Positions 24,437 to 34,539 of a DNA stretch of 64,000 bases are shown piece after piece; within the stretch, counting starts at the first letter, position 1, and every line of letters begins with the position of its first letter. A program made the position numbers and the translations under genes. Below the pieces are notes generated by a model. It was not told the DNA's origin. It did no database searches and worked only from the letters and a program-made list of their open reading frames with translations. Source of the DNA: Abelmoschus esculentus (taxonomy: Eukaryota > Streptophyta > Magnoliopsida > Malvales > Malvaceae); the NCBI GenBank assembly GCA_035048815.1, contig JAUCBN010000055.1:8712501-8776500 (forward strand). The letters are read 5' to 3'.

Positions 24437-25779
24437 TTCTCTTTTGAATATATGGATAAAAAGATTGGATTTGAGCCATTTCTTGGGTTGAATCTGCTGA
24501 TTTCGTTACGTAAATCCCACATCTGAAAGCCCATTTATAAACTATTCCATCTAATAGATAATAAAGTCAATTATTCCATTTAAAATATTAAAAATGACTT
24601 TAATGCACCAAATATAATACTAGTAGTTTAGAATAATAATACTTTGAAAGGGTTAATATTCATGTATTATCGGTAGAGTTAAAAAAAACTTTATAATCAC
24701 ATCTATTTAAAATAAAATAAAATTAATTTCTAATCCTAAATTCTTAGTTAATATCTATTTTAATATTAAAAATTAAAATTAATCTTTAATCTTAAATCTT
24801 TAAATTTTAAACCCTAAATTCAATACTCATAATTTAAACTTATAAACACTAACTCTAAACCCTTAACTAAACTACTCGTAATTAAATAATTTCCCTTACT
24901 TAAAATGTTATGCGATCTATCTAGTTTTTTCCGAAAGCAGTGTTTTAAAGAGCGATTTAGTGTTGTTATCTCTTTTTTTTTTCTTTGATTTAGATCTAAA
25001 TATATATCATTTTTTATTTTAATTTCTTTTCGCATATATTAAAATGTTTTATTTTTATCTGCCTTTTGATAAAAATGTTATTTATTATGTTGATAATTTA
25101 ATATTTTGTGTTATATTCATCATCTACACACTTCTTAATCGAAAAAGGGACAACGGTAAAATCTATTTTTTGTGGCAATTTGATAATTGTTAGGGTTTTA
25201 CGTATATTTGGCAGCAATATAAGATGATAATGTTCGAATAAAAAAATTAGAAGTACATAAAATCTGTTAGAAATAAAGAATGATGAAACAACTCAAAGGA
25301 GAGACAATGGGATAAAACTTTTGAGATTACAATGTTTTCACTCTCTTACATTCTTTCAATAGCATATGGTTATTTATAATGTGACAAACAACTTAAAAGC
25401 AATACTAAAGTAAAAATAAATTGTGACCCTTCATTATTACATTATCATAACTCTTTAGGTAAATGCATGGGTTACTACTATAAATTAGACTTAAAACATC
25501 CTAAATGCATGGGGTACACACTATAAATGAGTAACATATGCCTCTTCAACTTCATACTTAAAACAATCTTAAAAACTATCCATTAAAGACTAATTAAATT
25601 TATTCACCAAAATTAATTTTGATCAATTTGTCCATATAATATATATTTTTTTTTTATTAAGGTAAACTTTTAATATTAATTAGAAGAATTTGCATGAAAA
25701 ATCATAAAACTATTTTGTTGAGCTTGAATTTATTCAACCAAAATGTTTTTTAAGTGGTGAATAAGTTATAATTGGATGA
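24437..25779. other. Spacer upstream of RFC3
   Basis: The RFC3 promoter should lie in the first few hundred bases (24440-24700), but no element can be singled out. Beyond it the sequence is AT-rich, with a short imperfect duplication around AAATGCATGG(G)TTAC/ACAC...CTATAAAT at 25463-25535. No gene is seen. Confidence 0.5.
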
Positions 25780-26040
25780 ATTTTGTGGAGGAAAAATAAA
25801 AAATAGACACAAGATTTAGAACAATTCGACTTTTAAACTAAGCCTACATCCACTCGCTTAACATTCATACTAAAGATTTTTAAATTTAATTTTTTAATGG
25901 TACAAAGAATAACCGTCACAAATCTAAACTTATACATCAAAATCTAACAATTAAAATGTATACCCGAAGTTTTGAGAACCCCGTCTTACAAGAAAAAAAT
26001 AAAAACAAATATGTTTGCGCAATTAAAATATTTGACCAAA
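25780..26040 (-). repeat. Remnant of a Copia-type LTR
   Basis: ACACAAGATTTAGAACAATTCGACTT, then GCCTACATCCACTCGCTTAAC and ACTAAAGATTT, align loosely with the element E LTR block around 1950-2030 (CACAATGATTTTAGAGTGGTTC, ACCTACATCCACTACCTTAG, ACTAAGGATTT). Ends are lost. It is older than any LTR pair in the window. Confidence 0.45.
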
Positions 26041-26058
26041 TCCTATAACACTTCGGCA

Positions 26059-26579
26059 TAGGGATGGGCACGGAATCCGAACCCGACGGGTTCCGACCCA
26101 ACCTGATCCGATCGGGTCGGATTTTTTGGTAAAAAATTCGGGTTCGAGTCGGGTCGGGTTTTTTTAAGAGTGGTCTCGGGTCGGGTTCGGTAGGGTGAAA
26201 AAAATCCGACCCGAGACTAATAGTGTAATTTTCCCATATATATTTTAGGGATATTTGTAATAATGATCCCTCTTTATATATATTTTATACAATTAGATCA
26301 CTAAAATTAATTTTCTTTTACAATTAGGTCACTAAAATTAAATATTTTTATAATTAGATCCCTAAATTTTATTTTTTTACAGTTTAGTCCCTAAAATTTT
26401 AATTTTTTTAATGATTCGGGTAGGGTCGGATCAGATTTTAAAGCTTAAAAATCGGGTCGGGTCGGATTTTTTCCACCCTAAACCCGGGTCGGGTTGGGTG
26501 ACGGGTGGAGGGTGTAATTTTTCGGGTCGGGTGCGGGTGGGCCGAAAATCCGACCTGACCCGACCCGTGCCCATCCCTA
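26059..26579. mobile_element. Non-autonomous hAT MITE, 521 bp
   Basis: The ends are inverted (TAGGGATGGGCACGG at left, CCGTGCCCATCCCTA at right) and flanked by a perfect 8-bp target duplication CTTCGGCA (26051-26058 and 26580-26587). An 8-bp duplication with these ends is diagnostic of hAT. Subterminal zones are packed with CGGGTCGGGT/ACCCGACCCG-type repeats on both strands. The centre is AT-rich with TAGATCACTAAA-type repeats. No transposase is present. Confidence 0.93.
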
Positions 26580-26654
26580 CTTCGGCATATATTAGGATTT
26601 AAACTCTCAAGTATTTGTTTATGAAAAATACTACCAATTGAGTGCTAAAACATT

Positions 26655-27150
26655 TCTTAATCAACAATCGTAAAGGCTTGGGCAACGGAATCTCGTAGAG
26701 GTCATTACTTGTTGCTCAAGCATTAATTTTCAAGGTAACAACTTCAAAGCCTTGGTGTTCGAGTTCATGCCGAATGGGAGCTTAGAAACTAGGTTACGTC
26801 CAAGTTAAACTTACCGATCTTAAATCTAGTTTAGATGTTCGCTTAACATAATCTTGTGTCTGAAAAGAAGTGGAGCACATCGAAAAAAAGAAACAAAAGT
26901 TTTGGATTATATAAACGATGACACTGCACATCTTATTAGATATATTTTTTAAGAATAAGGTAATAACTCATGACAATAACCATCGATGTTGCCTCAGTAT
27001 TAGATTATCTTCCTTCCCAATTTAGAAAGCCGGTCATCCACTGTGATCTAAAGTCGAGCAACGTTCTTCTCGACGTCGACCTTACAGCCCACATTAGTGA
27101 TTTAGGAACCATGGGAATATGTAAAGCTGAGAGAACTTCTCAAGTTTAGA
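26655..27150 (+). pseudogene. LRR receptor-like kinase fragment
   Basis: Two blocks of a kinase domain survive. The first (about 26690-26790) reads FQGNNFKALVFEFMPNGSLE, the segment after the alpha-C helix in LRR-XII-type receptor kinases. After about 190 unreadable bases the second (about 26980-27120) reads TIDVASVLDYL, KPVIHCDLKSSNVLLD and LTAHISDLG, which are the catalytic loop (HCDLK, Asp codon at 27045) and a DFG-like motif changed to DLG. A cysteine before the catalytic Asp marks a non-RD kinase, as in FLS2/EFR-like immune receptors. The ectodomain, ATP-binding loop and C-lobe are missing and stops intervene. It is a dead fragment with no visible parent in the window. Confidence 0.8.
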
Positions 27151-27414
27151 AATATGCTTCTTGGGAAAATGTTGAAAACATGATATTTGGGATGCAATGC
27201 TGCTACTCATTTCCATCATTCAATAAAAGGGATATATTTGGTTTTAGTCCCTCTACTATGATGAAATTTGAAATATAATTCCTCTAGGATGAGAATATCA
27301 CCATTGTCTAATTAAATTGATCATATTGAAAATTTTTTAGATATTTTTTTTTTACATTTTAATATCTCAGATTAAAGCTAAAATAAAATAATTATACATG
27401 ATTAGACATTCAAT
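27151..27414. other. AT-rich spacer
   Basis: Nothing recognisable beyond possible decayed ends of the kinase fragment and MITE copy 3. Confidence 0.5.
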
Positions 27415-27670
27415 TGAATAAAGTCAAAATAATTCGAATTAATCGAGTTTATAAGTCTTATTTTTCAATTAAAATTTTATTTAAATTTTCAATTCAATTG
27501 GAGTTTTTGAGTTTCCATAAATTTAAGGGTAATTATTTATAATATTATAATACATATTGATTTCAATTTAAATGTCTTCGATAGACATATTTTTTTTTTC
27601 ATATTTTCACTTGATATATAATATATCCAGAAAAATTAAAGGATTTAACTCGAACTTATTTTCAAGCATA
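27415..27670 (+). repeat. AT-rich MITE family copy 3
   Basis: Shares with copies 1 and 2 the order TCGAGTTTATAAG, GAGTTTTTGAGTTTCC, AATTATTTATAATATTATAA and ATTTAAATG. It is diverged and has no clear termini. Confidence 0.5.
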
Positions 27671-27939
27671 ATTACCCACTTCATTTTCAAGCTTCAAGAA
27701 CATAAGGAAAAAGTGACCTGCACAACTTTTGACCTAATATCCACTCTCTAAAAAGGCAAAAGGAACTAAGAAGATAAAGAATCTGTGGTGATATTTGATC
27801 TGAATTTTCTTTCTAGAGAGCAAAACTTTCTACCATTCAATAAACAAACAATTCGGGGAACATTTTTTCGAGGCAATGAAACCACAAGCAAACTCAGCTC
27901 AGTGAGTAGTTATGGTTCATATGAATGTATAGAAATGAG

Positions 27940-28070
27940 TATGGAATCAGAAATGTTATTTATGTACAACAAAAGTTCGTTACATGTCGACCGCACACTC
28001 ATCGGAAAGCGAAGATTGTGCTACAAAATCCATGATCTGAGAACTACAATGGGAGGGCAGAACTCAGTTT
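27940..28070 (-). pseudogene. Partial copy of the F-box gene 3' end
   Basis: The stretch aligns with 28160-28290, the last codons and 3' region of the adjacent F-box gene. Shared blocks include TTATTTATGTACAA(C/G)AAAAGTTC, CGACCGCAC / TGACCGCACC and GAAGATTGTGC. It is a diverged tandem duplication of about 120 bases, offset by about 220. An 88-95-codon open stretch on the plus strand here (27785-28072) is best seen as antisense to this duplicate. Confidence 0.75.
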
Positions 28071-28216
28071 AATAAGTAGTTCACATGTCACATGAACAAT
28101 TGCATATACTAAATTCTAAACGATAAAAGAAAGGTTCAAATCAGAACTGTATGACTTGTGATGTCTGCAATGAGTTATTTATGTACAAGAAAAGTTCATT
28201 AAATGTTGACCGCACC

Positions 28217-29284
28217 TTAATCAAAAGGGAAGATTGTGCCCCGAAATGCGTGTGCCGAGAACCACAATGGTAGTGTAGCGCTGTTCTTAACAGAGTACAT
28301 CTCCTTCCACACTCTACTCCTCTGGTGGTATACTAAGACCTGCTTGTGAGTTGCCAAGAAGATGCATTCACTGGTTTGAGCAATAGGGAAAATACCGGGT
28401 GATTGTCCCCGAATGCATCGAAGACTCACCCCATCCACCATATGCCAAAGTTCATTCTCATAGTTTTCCATTACCCAAATCTTCATCCATGCATCTGAAA
28501 TCTGAATCAAAGATAAGCATCCACTAGAATCCAACAAATAAACTCGGTTTCCAGTCCCATAACTCACTTCATCGGGCAACGAAATCTTTCTCCAAACATC
28601 GTAATCAAGATCGAGTGCAAGTATGCAGGAACAACTACCGGTCAACCAATGAAGGGCACCGTTGACAAACACAACTTGGTTCTTGTTCATATGATTGAAT
28701 TGATCATCTCGATGGGAAACAAACTTCCTCCACTTATACGAATGTGAATCGAATATCAAACATGTGAAAGTCCCATCAGGTCTATGACCAAACGTACGAT
28801 GATACCCGGCTAGCACAACATTGAACTTGTTCCTCGATATATCATATGCTAAACCAACAAGCGTGGCTTCGCCGTCCGGGTAAAACCGAGTAACCGGCCT
28901 CTCTCTACTCCTAGGGAGCAGCCTAGACACTCTAGTCATAGGATTGCAAACGTAGTAAACGCCCTTATCAGGGATGCTAGAGCAACACAAGAAGCCATTA
29001 CACGATGCTCTAACCTTGACCCTATCTTTCAAGAAATCCAACGAAATTTCAGAGACACCCTTCAAACTGTCAACACAAATCAAGCTCGATTTCGATTCGA
29101 ACGGAACCGAAACCTCGATCAAAACCATTGGGTTCTTAGCAGACACATCATTATAGAGTTTTACGAAATACTTATCTGAAACTAATCTATACCAAAGTTT
29201 GCAAACAGTTTTTGTTTTGAAAAGGGACTTTACAGGCAATCTCGCAAGAATTTGAAGAATTACTTCATCAGGAAAAATACCCAT
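28217..29284 (-). CDS. F-box protein, At5g49610-like
   Basis: A single uninterrupted ORF of 355 residues. The N-terminal F-box (about 3-45) starts FPDEVILQILARLPVKSL and continues CKLWYRLVSDKYF, the part that should bind SKP1 in an SCF ubiquitin ligase. The rest is an F-box-associated beta-propeller-like domain with conserved blocks VCNPMTRVSRLLPRSRERPV, FYPDGEATLVGLAYD, GYHRTFGHRPDG and LPLWFSAHAFRGTI. These blocks follow the Arabidopsis At5g49610 protein closely from end to end, at nearly the same length. The start at 29284 leaves only one residue before GIFPDEV, a little shorter at the N terminus. The substrate is unknown. It is intronless, as expected for this subfamily, and appears intact. 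Confidence 0.92.
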   Translation of the reverse strand: MGIFPDEVILQILARLPVKSLFKTKTVCKLWYRLVSDKYFVKLYNDVSAKNPMVLIEVSVPFESKSSLICVDSLKGVSEISLDFLKDRVKVRASCNGFLCCSSIPDKGVYYVCNPMTRVSRLLPRSRERPVTRFYPDGEATLVGLAYDISRNKFNVVLAGYHRTFGHRPDGTFTCLIFDSHSYKWRKFVSHRDDQFNHMNKNQVVFVNGALHWLTGSCSCILALDLDYDVWRKISLPDEVSYGTGNRVYLLDSSGCLSLIQISDAWMKIWVMENYENELWHMVDGVSLRCIRGQSPGIFPIAQTSECIFLATHKQVLVYHQRSRVWKEMYSVKNSATLPLWFSAHAFRGTIFPFD

Positions 29285-29332
29285 TTTTCAAATTCGTAAC
29301 CCAATCACGAAAATCAACAAAAAGGGGAAAAT

Positions 29333-29386
29333 TTAAGAGTTGCTTACCGGGAAAATGAATTTGGGGATTTCAACTGAAACTGCCAT
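29333..29386 (-). promoter_or_regulatory. Upstream ORF in F-box gene leader
   Basis: Seventeen codons from ATG (29386) to TAA (29333) lie about 50 bases before the F-box start codon, in another frame. A GTAAGC inside it looks like a splice donor, but no acceptor exists before the F-box ATG. If transcribed, the uORF could reduce translation of the main ORF. Confidence 0.4.
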
Positions 29387-29538
29387 TTCTGAGACAAAGA
29401 GAATGACTGAAGAAGATTTGCAGTTTTTTTCCCGAAGGGAGCGAACTGCAAAGCGATGAACTAGCAGGAAGTCGAGGCCTAAGAGATCTACTTTAATGGG
29501 TTCAGCAGTTACTAAATGTCTCCCCTCTATTTCTTAAA

Positions 29539-29667
29539 GATATCTATTTTAACCATTAAATTATAAAATTCATCAATCATATTATTGAATTTATTAAATT
29601 AAATTAAATTAACAAATTCAATTATCCGATTGATAAATTTTATAATTTAAAGATTAAAATAAATATC
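29539..29667. mobile_element. Small foldback element upstream of the F-box gene
   Basis: Left arm (29539-29580: AGATATCTATTTTAACC...) and right arm (29624-29667: ...AAGATTAAAATAAATATCT) are imperfect reverse complements of about 42 bases around an AATTAAATT-rich centre. It has a MITE-like structure with no assigned family. Confidence 0.65.
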
Positions 29668-29899
29668 TCAAATAATTTAATCATCATCTAAATATAATTT
29701 ATCTTAAAACTTATGAATTGTTATATTTTTTTATGTTAATAATGATTTTTGATATTTTATTGATTTATATATAAATAAAATTTATTTTTAATATTTTTTA
29801 TTTATCAATTTTATATTTTATTTATTTGTATGATAATTTTTATTTGTTTTTATAATAATTTTAGTTTATCTTTGGATAGTTTAGAGTTTGGACGACAAG
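29668..29899. other. AT-rich spacer before element A
   Basis: Nothing recognisable. Confidence 0.5.
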
Positions 29900-31707
29900 T
29901 TTTCACGACTCGGATTCGGAATCCGAGTGTCGGGTTAACCCGAGGTGTTGGACTTCGGTTTTGGGCCCCAAGTTGGGTGGTTTGAGTCTTGTTGGGTCGT
30001 TAGTTAGACCTTGAAGAGTGAGGTCATTTTGGTAATTATTAAAATGAGGTGAGAAGAAGAGGGGTGGGGTTTATTTCTCTGCAGAAATGATCTCATCCTT
30101 CTCTTTTTCTTCACTCCTTCATCTTTGTTGTAAGAATATAGTTGAGAAAAAAGGTATGATCTTTGAGAATTTTCTTAGAAATCTCATTTTGTTGGAAGAG
30201 TAAAAGTTTTAGAACTATCAAGGATCTATCAAAAGAGGTAAATAAGTGTTGATTTGGTGAAAGATGAAGGTTTAAGAGGGGTTTTAGGTTGAGTTCGGGA
30301 ATAGTTTTGTAGAGCTTAAATCTCAGTCTTTTGGTGTCTTTAGGCTTTGAAAATCATCCCAAGACGTTGCGAATCCGTTGTTTATCTTTCTCTTGTAGAG
30401 AAAGGGGTTTGTGAGTCATCTACAAGCTTAGGGAGAGGAAAAGCTTAAAGAGGAAGGGGTGCTCGGGTTTGTTGCTGTTTTGCATAAGGTTGGTACTCCT
30501 CCAACTTCAAATCATCATGCATTTACATGTATTAAGCTTAGTAGCATGTGTGTTGATGGAATGGTATGCTTGGTAGCTTGAATGCCTCTAATGGTGGTTT
30601 GATTAATTATCGTTTGAACCTTCGTTCTTAAGGCTTAAACATGCTTAGGATTATTCCCTTAGTGTGTATGATCAATTTGGGACTGAATGAATGAATTTTG
30701 GATAAAGTAGGTAATTAGAAACTCAAAATTGTACCTTTCATGAAGGGCTATAGATACCCTTGGTAGGCGTATCGATGTCCTAGAGAGGAAATTAGGCCTT
30801 AGAAGGCAAGCATTTCTATACTCTATGCCCATGTTCGATACCGAGTTTTTCAGTGTCAAAATGGTTCGATACCCCATATAGGGTGTATCGAAATGGGTGG
30901 TTCTTCTCTTGGTCAACGAGGAAGGATGGTCAAAGTGTATCGATACGCCAAGGGTGCGTATTGATACGAGGTGTTTTGATACCCCTTTTTGTAAGGGTAT
31001 TGAAACCCCTGGGTAAAATTCTTAAGTTGGGTTCAAGGATTTACATAAATTATGGTGTGGGTCCCTTAAGGTTAAGTAAGATATAAAATGAATATTAAAA
31101 CCAAAAAATTATCTTCTAGTCGTGTCTAAGTAAGAATTGACTAGGAACAAGAGAACTAGTATAATCTTTACGTGTAGTGGAAAATCAATGGTCGTTGATG
31201 ATAGAAACATATGCCATGGTAAGATAAAGACCTTGCTTAGTGTTGAAGGATCGCTTAGGATTACATGTTATTATATGGTGGGTCCGAACACCCTTTATTA
31301 TATATATGACTAAAGTGTTGCAACACTCGAAGACTTTCCGAACGTAGGATCCTGATGTGTAGGTTAAGGAAAACTTTTCAGAGGAGCATCATCGTGGTGG
31401 GTTCAACATCGACATCTGTTGTTAGAGTAATGTTGTTAGGCATAGTGCGCTATGTACTTATAGGACCCTATATGTGTAATGTGTAACCCTGTTTTATTTT
31501 ATATAGTAGAATACTTTTAAAACGGGTTGTAATATTTGGATCTTTGCTTCTTAAATTTACTTGGATTTTATGTTTCAACTTGGTTTGGATTTTATGATTT
31601 ATGGTGAAAATGGATTTGGACTTATTTCTTATTGGACTTTGAATAAAATTTTGAAATACGGGTTTTGGGCCGGAGGCCTAATGTGACATCGGATTGAGGG
31701 TGTTATA
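29900..31707 (+). repeat. Element A 5' LTR
   Basis: Runs from TTTTCACGACTCGG to GGTGTTATA, the last base before the primer-site region. Palindromes GTATCGATGCC, GTGTATCGATACGCC and GCGTATTGATACG occur at about 30752-31015. It lacks about 360 bases present in the 3' LTR (about 61702-62066), including a 42-bp tandem repeat. Confidence 0.88.
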
Positions 31708-31712
31708 TTTAG

Positions 31713-31724
31713 TGGTATCAGAGC
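31713..31724 (+). other. Primer-binding site of element A
   Basis: TGGTATCAGAGC, the standard initiator tRNA-Met primer site, five bases after the LTR end. Confidence 0.9.
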
Positions 31725-31875
31725 TTAGGCTGAGTCGGTTCTAGGAAGTCCCCGGGGGAGTTTAGTGTGGTATATAAGTGTCAGATAAGTACATTCCCAT
31801 TAGTCGAAGTTGTACTTGCTTAAATGCTATAAATTCGATGATGTAACCTCATTTGTTTGTTGTTGTGTAAAGTAA

Positions 31876-34400
31876 GAATACCAAGGAGGAACCGAGTTGT
31901 GGAAGAGAGTTGGGATTCTCGAGAGGACTCTAATGAGTAGTATATGCCCGCTTTGGAAGCACCATCTGATGATGTAGTTGGTCAAGGGGGCAACTACTTC
32001 CTGCTGTTGAATTGGGCATTGGACCAAATCTTAAAGGTTATACTGAGTTTGTCTACTATGCCTCGAGAGGAACCAGTGGAGAGGGTGCGAAGGCAAGGAG
32101 TTATTGACTTTCACGAGACAATACAAGACAATATCGTACAAGTCGACCAATGGTTACATGACACCTGTTGGATCATGAGACATATGAGGCTAAGGTCTGA
32201 GGATAAGCTATCGTGTGTTCTGTCGCTGTTGAAAGGCAATGCACGTGAATGGTGAGAGACAGTGGAGCTTGGTTGTGATACCGAACGACCAAAGTGGAAC
32301 GAATTCCTTGATGAGTTCAAGAAGAAGTATGTGGGGGAAGCCTACATCGATAACTTGAGGGAGCGGTTCAGCCATCTTGTTTAAGGGATGTTGGGACCGC
32401 CGTCACACCCCATGGCGCAGTGGAAAAAAATTACGACGATCTTTCCAGTGATCCATGTACGTTTAATCCGAAATCGGGAGGAAGAGATGCGATAAATTAC
32501 ATTGGGTTCCTTGATAAGCAACAAAAATAGCAACTGGATCTGCTACAATCATGATCGTTTGACTACTCGAATCTTTAGCCTCCACGAATATCATCTCGGC
32601 CTCTACTCAGTTCACCCGGTTGAGAGCAAATCTTGAAAAACTATTTTTCGTGATTTTAGGTTTGGGAATATGGGATTCTCTATTGTGGCTGCTAGACCCA
32701 AAGATCCTTTATATATATGTGAAACCCTAGTTATAAGAGTTTTATTCCGAATTTGTTTAGGAAATAATTACTTTTATTATTTCCTTAAATTTCGGAATCT
32801 ATATTTAATTCAAATTTGAAAAGGGATATAATTACTTTAATTATATCCTTAGTTTAAAATTCGGGATTAAATATAATCTACTTATACATATATATTTTTG
32901 CTCCTTTTCAACCATTGGGTGTGACCCTGTAGGCTCATTGTAACGTTAGTAATAATATTAGAACAATTCTAATATTACAAACAATGAGTGACATCAAGCA
33001 ATATATCATTGTCTTCTAAGTTACAAGAGATCATGATTCGATGTATCATATCTGTGACCAACTCTCTTAATGTATTATATCCTTTTGTCCTTTTATATCT
33101 TTAATAGGCACAAGTCTTGGAATAGCCACACTTGTATAGCCTATTTTAATGTTTCTTGATATCTAGAGTGGACTCCTTTTAATGAATAATTTGTGATATC
33201 TCATATCAACGTATTCAAGCATGGCCATGCATTTCTAGTCTCACTCAATCAAGTGGCCTTTGATATATTTCCTATTATGTAGGAAGGACAAATCATATCT
33301 TGATCATTCACATCTCACTACATACATTTTATATGTCCAATGTCAGTTTTTATAGTGTAACTAATTACGAGACACGTTTAACTGCATCAAAACATAAAAC
33401 AACATATGTTGAGATAGTAATAATCTCAAGTCTAAGGATCATACATATAGTTGTCACTATGAGCAATATCGTAACTGTCACATAATAATCCAAGATATAT
33501 GCTCATAGTGGGTCAATCCAATATATTATTCTCTACTAATATATTCATGTATTAATTATGACATCTATATGTCAATGACAACTCATTGTCATCAATTAAT
33601 CAAATGTTAGTCTTAAGCGTATTATTATTTTCCATACCCATAATAATACTTTACTAAGGATCTTTTAATAATAATATATATATTATTATATGGACCTTAT
33701 TGTTTCTCAGTTTATGTTATACATTGACACATATATCTAAAAACAACAATGAAAATGTCTTTATTCAATAAAATTGGTAAATAAAAGTATCCTTACAATC
33801 ATCATATGATTGGTCTTTGGGCATACTCTAACAAGGAAACCGTTCGGTGTTTGCTTACGAGCAGGAGTTCCTACAGCTGAGTAGGTATGCCCTAGAGTTA
33901 GTGGGTATTGAGAAGATGAGATGCAAGAGGTTCTTAAAGGGTCTAAGGAAAGAAATCCAGACATATCTCATTGCTACCCCACCCAAAGTATTTTCTAAGT
34001 TGACCGCGAGTGCCAAGTCTTTGGAGCAAGTGCAAGGGTTGACCTATGGTTCATCCTCCGATCAAGGTGGTGTTAGTGGAGGTAATCATAGCTACTTCAA
34101 CAACTCTCAGTCCTATTCATGAAGGAATAGGAACCAATGGAATCAGAATAAAGGGGCTTCTAATCATAGGTCTGAGTTGGCCGGTAGGAGGAGATAGTTT
34201 ATGTCTTCCCTGATGATGAGCTCAAAGAGTTCTCAGAGGAAGTCAGGTGTTCTAGCTTTTCTGTAGTGTGGGAGGAACCACAGGTGTGATTGTTGGGAAG
34301 CGACTAAAGCTTGTTACCATTGTGGATCGGCGAAGCACTTCTTGAGGGACTGTCCCGAAAAGGTTAGAGAATCGATAGAGCAGGTTTAGGGGACCGATTA
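31876..34400 (+). pseudogene. Gag of element A, interrupted by a solo LTR
   Basis: The start codon seems lost (ATA at 31876 where ATG is expected). The gag core reads WLHDTCWIMRHMRLRSEDKL, LSLLKGNAREW, FLDEFKKKYVGEAYIDNL up to 32388, then resumes at 33834 with SVFAYEQEFLQLSRYALELV and RFLKGLRKEIQTYL. The second W of the usual WW pair is a TGA stop (about 32253). A complete CCHC zinc knuckle (CYHCGSAKHFLRDC) lies at 34312-34353. Stops and the 1.4-kb insertion make it non-functional. Gag would form the virus-like particle. Confidence 0.82.
32389..33833 (-). mobile_element. Solo LTR of a Copia-type element inside element A gag
   Basis: A 1445-bp block with TG...CA ends (TGTTGGGACC... to ...TACTCTAACA) interrupts the gag reading frame and has no internal domain. 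Pentamers AGGGA (32384-32388) and AGGAA (33834-33838) flank it, a target duplication with one change. On the minus strand it begins TGTTAGAGTATGCCCAAAGA, a familiar start of long plant Copia LTRs, hence the strand call. Confidence 0.82.
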
Positions 34401-34539
34401 CCCGAGTCAAAGGGGTCGAGGCTTTACCCCTAGAGGGGTTAGTGATGGTTTGGGTGGTACCTTTTAGTCCACGACGAGAGCACCGGCTAGGCAGTATACT
34501 GTAAAGGAACAAGAGTACTATGCAGTTACCGATGTTATC

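Noticed and set aside
27785..28072. 95-codon plus-strand ORF as a small gene
   Set aside because: No recognisable features, and half of it is antisense to a duplicated F-box 3' end.
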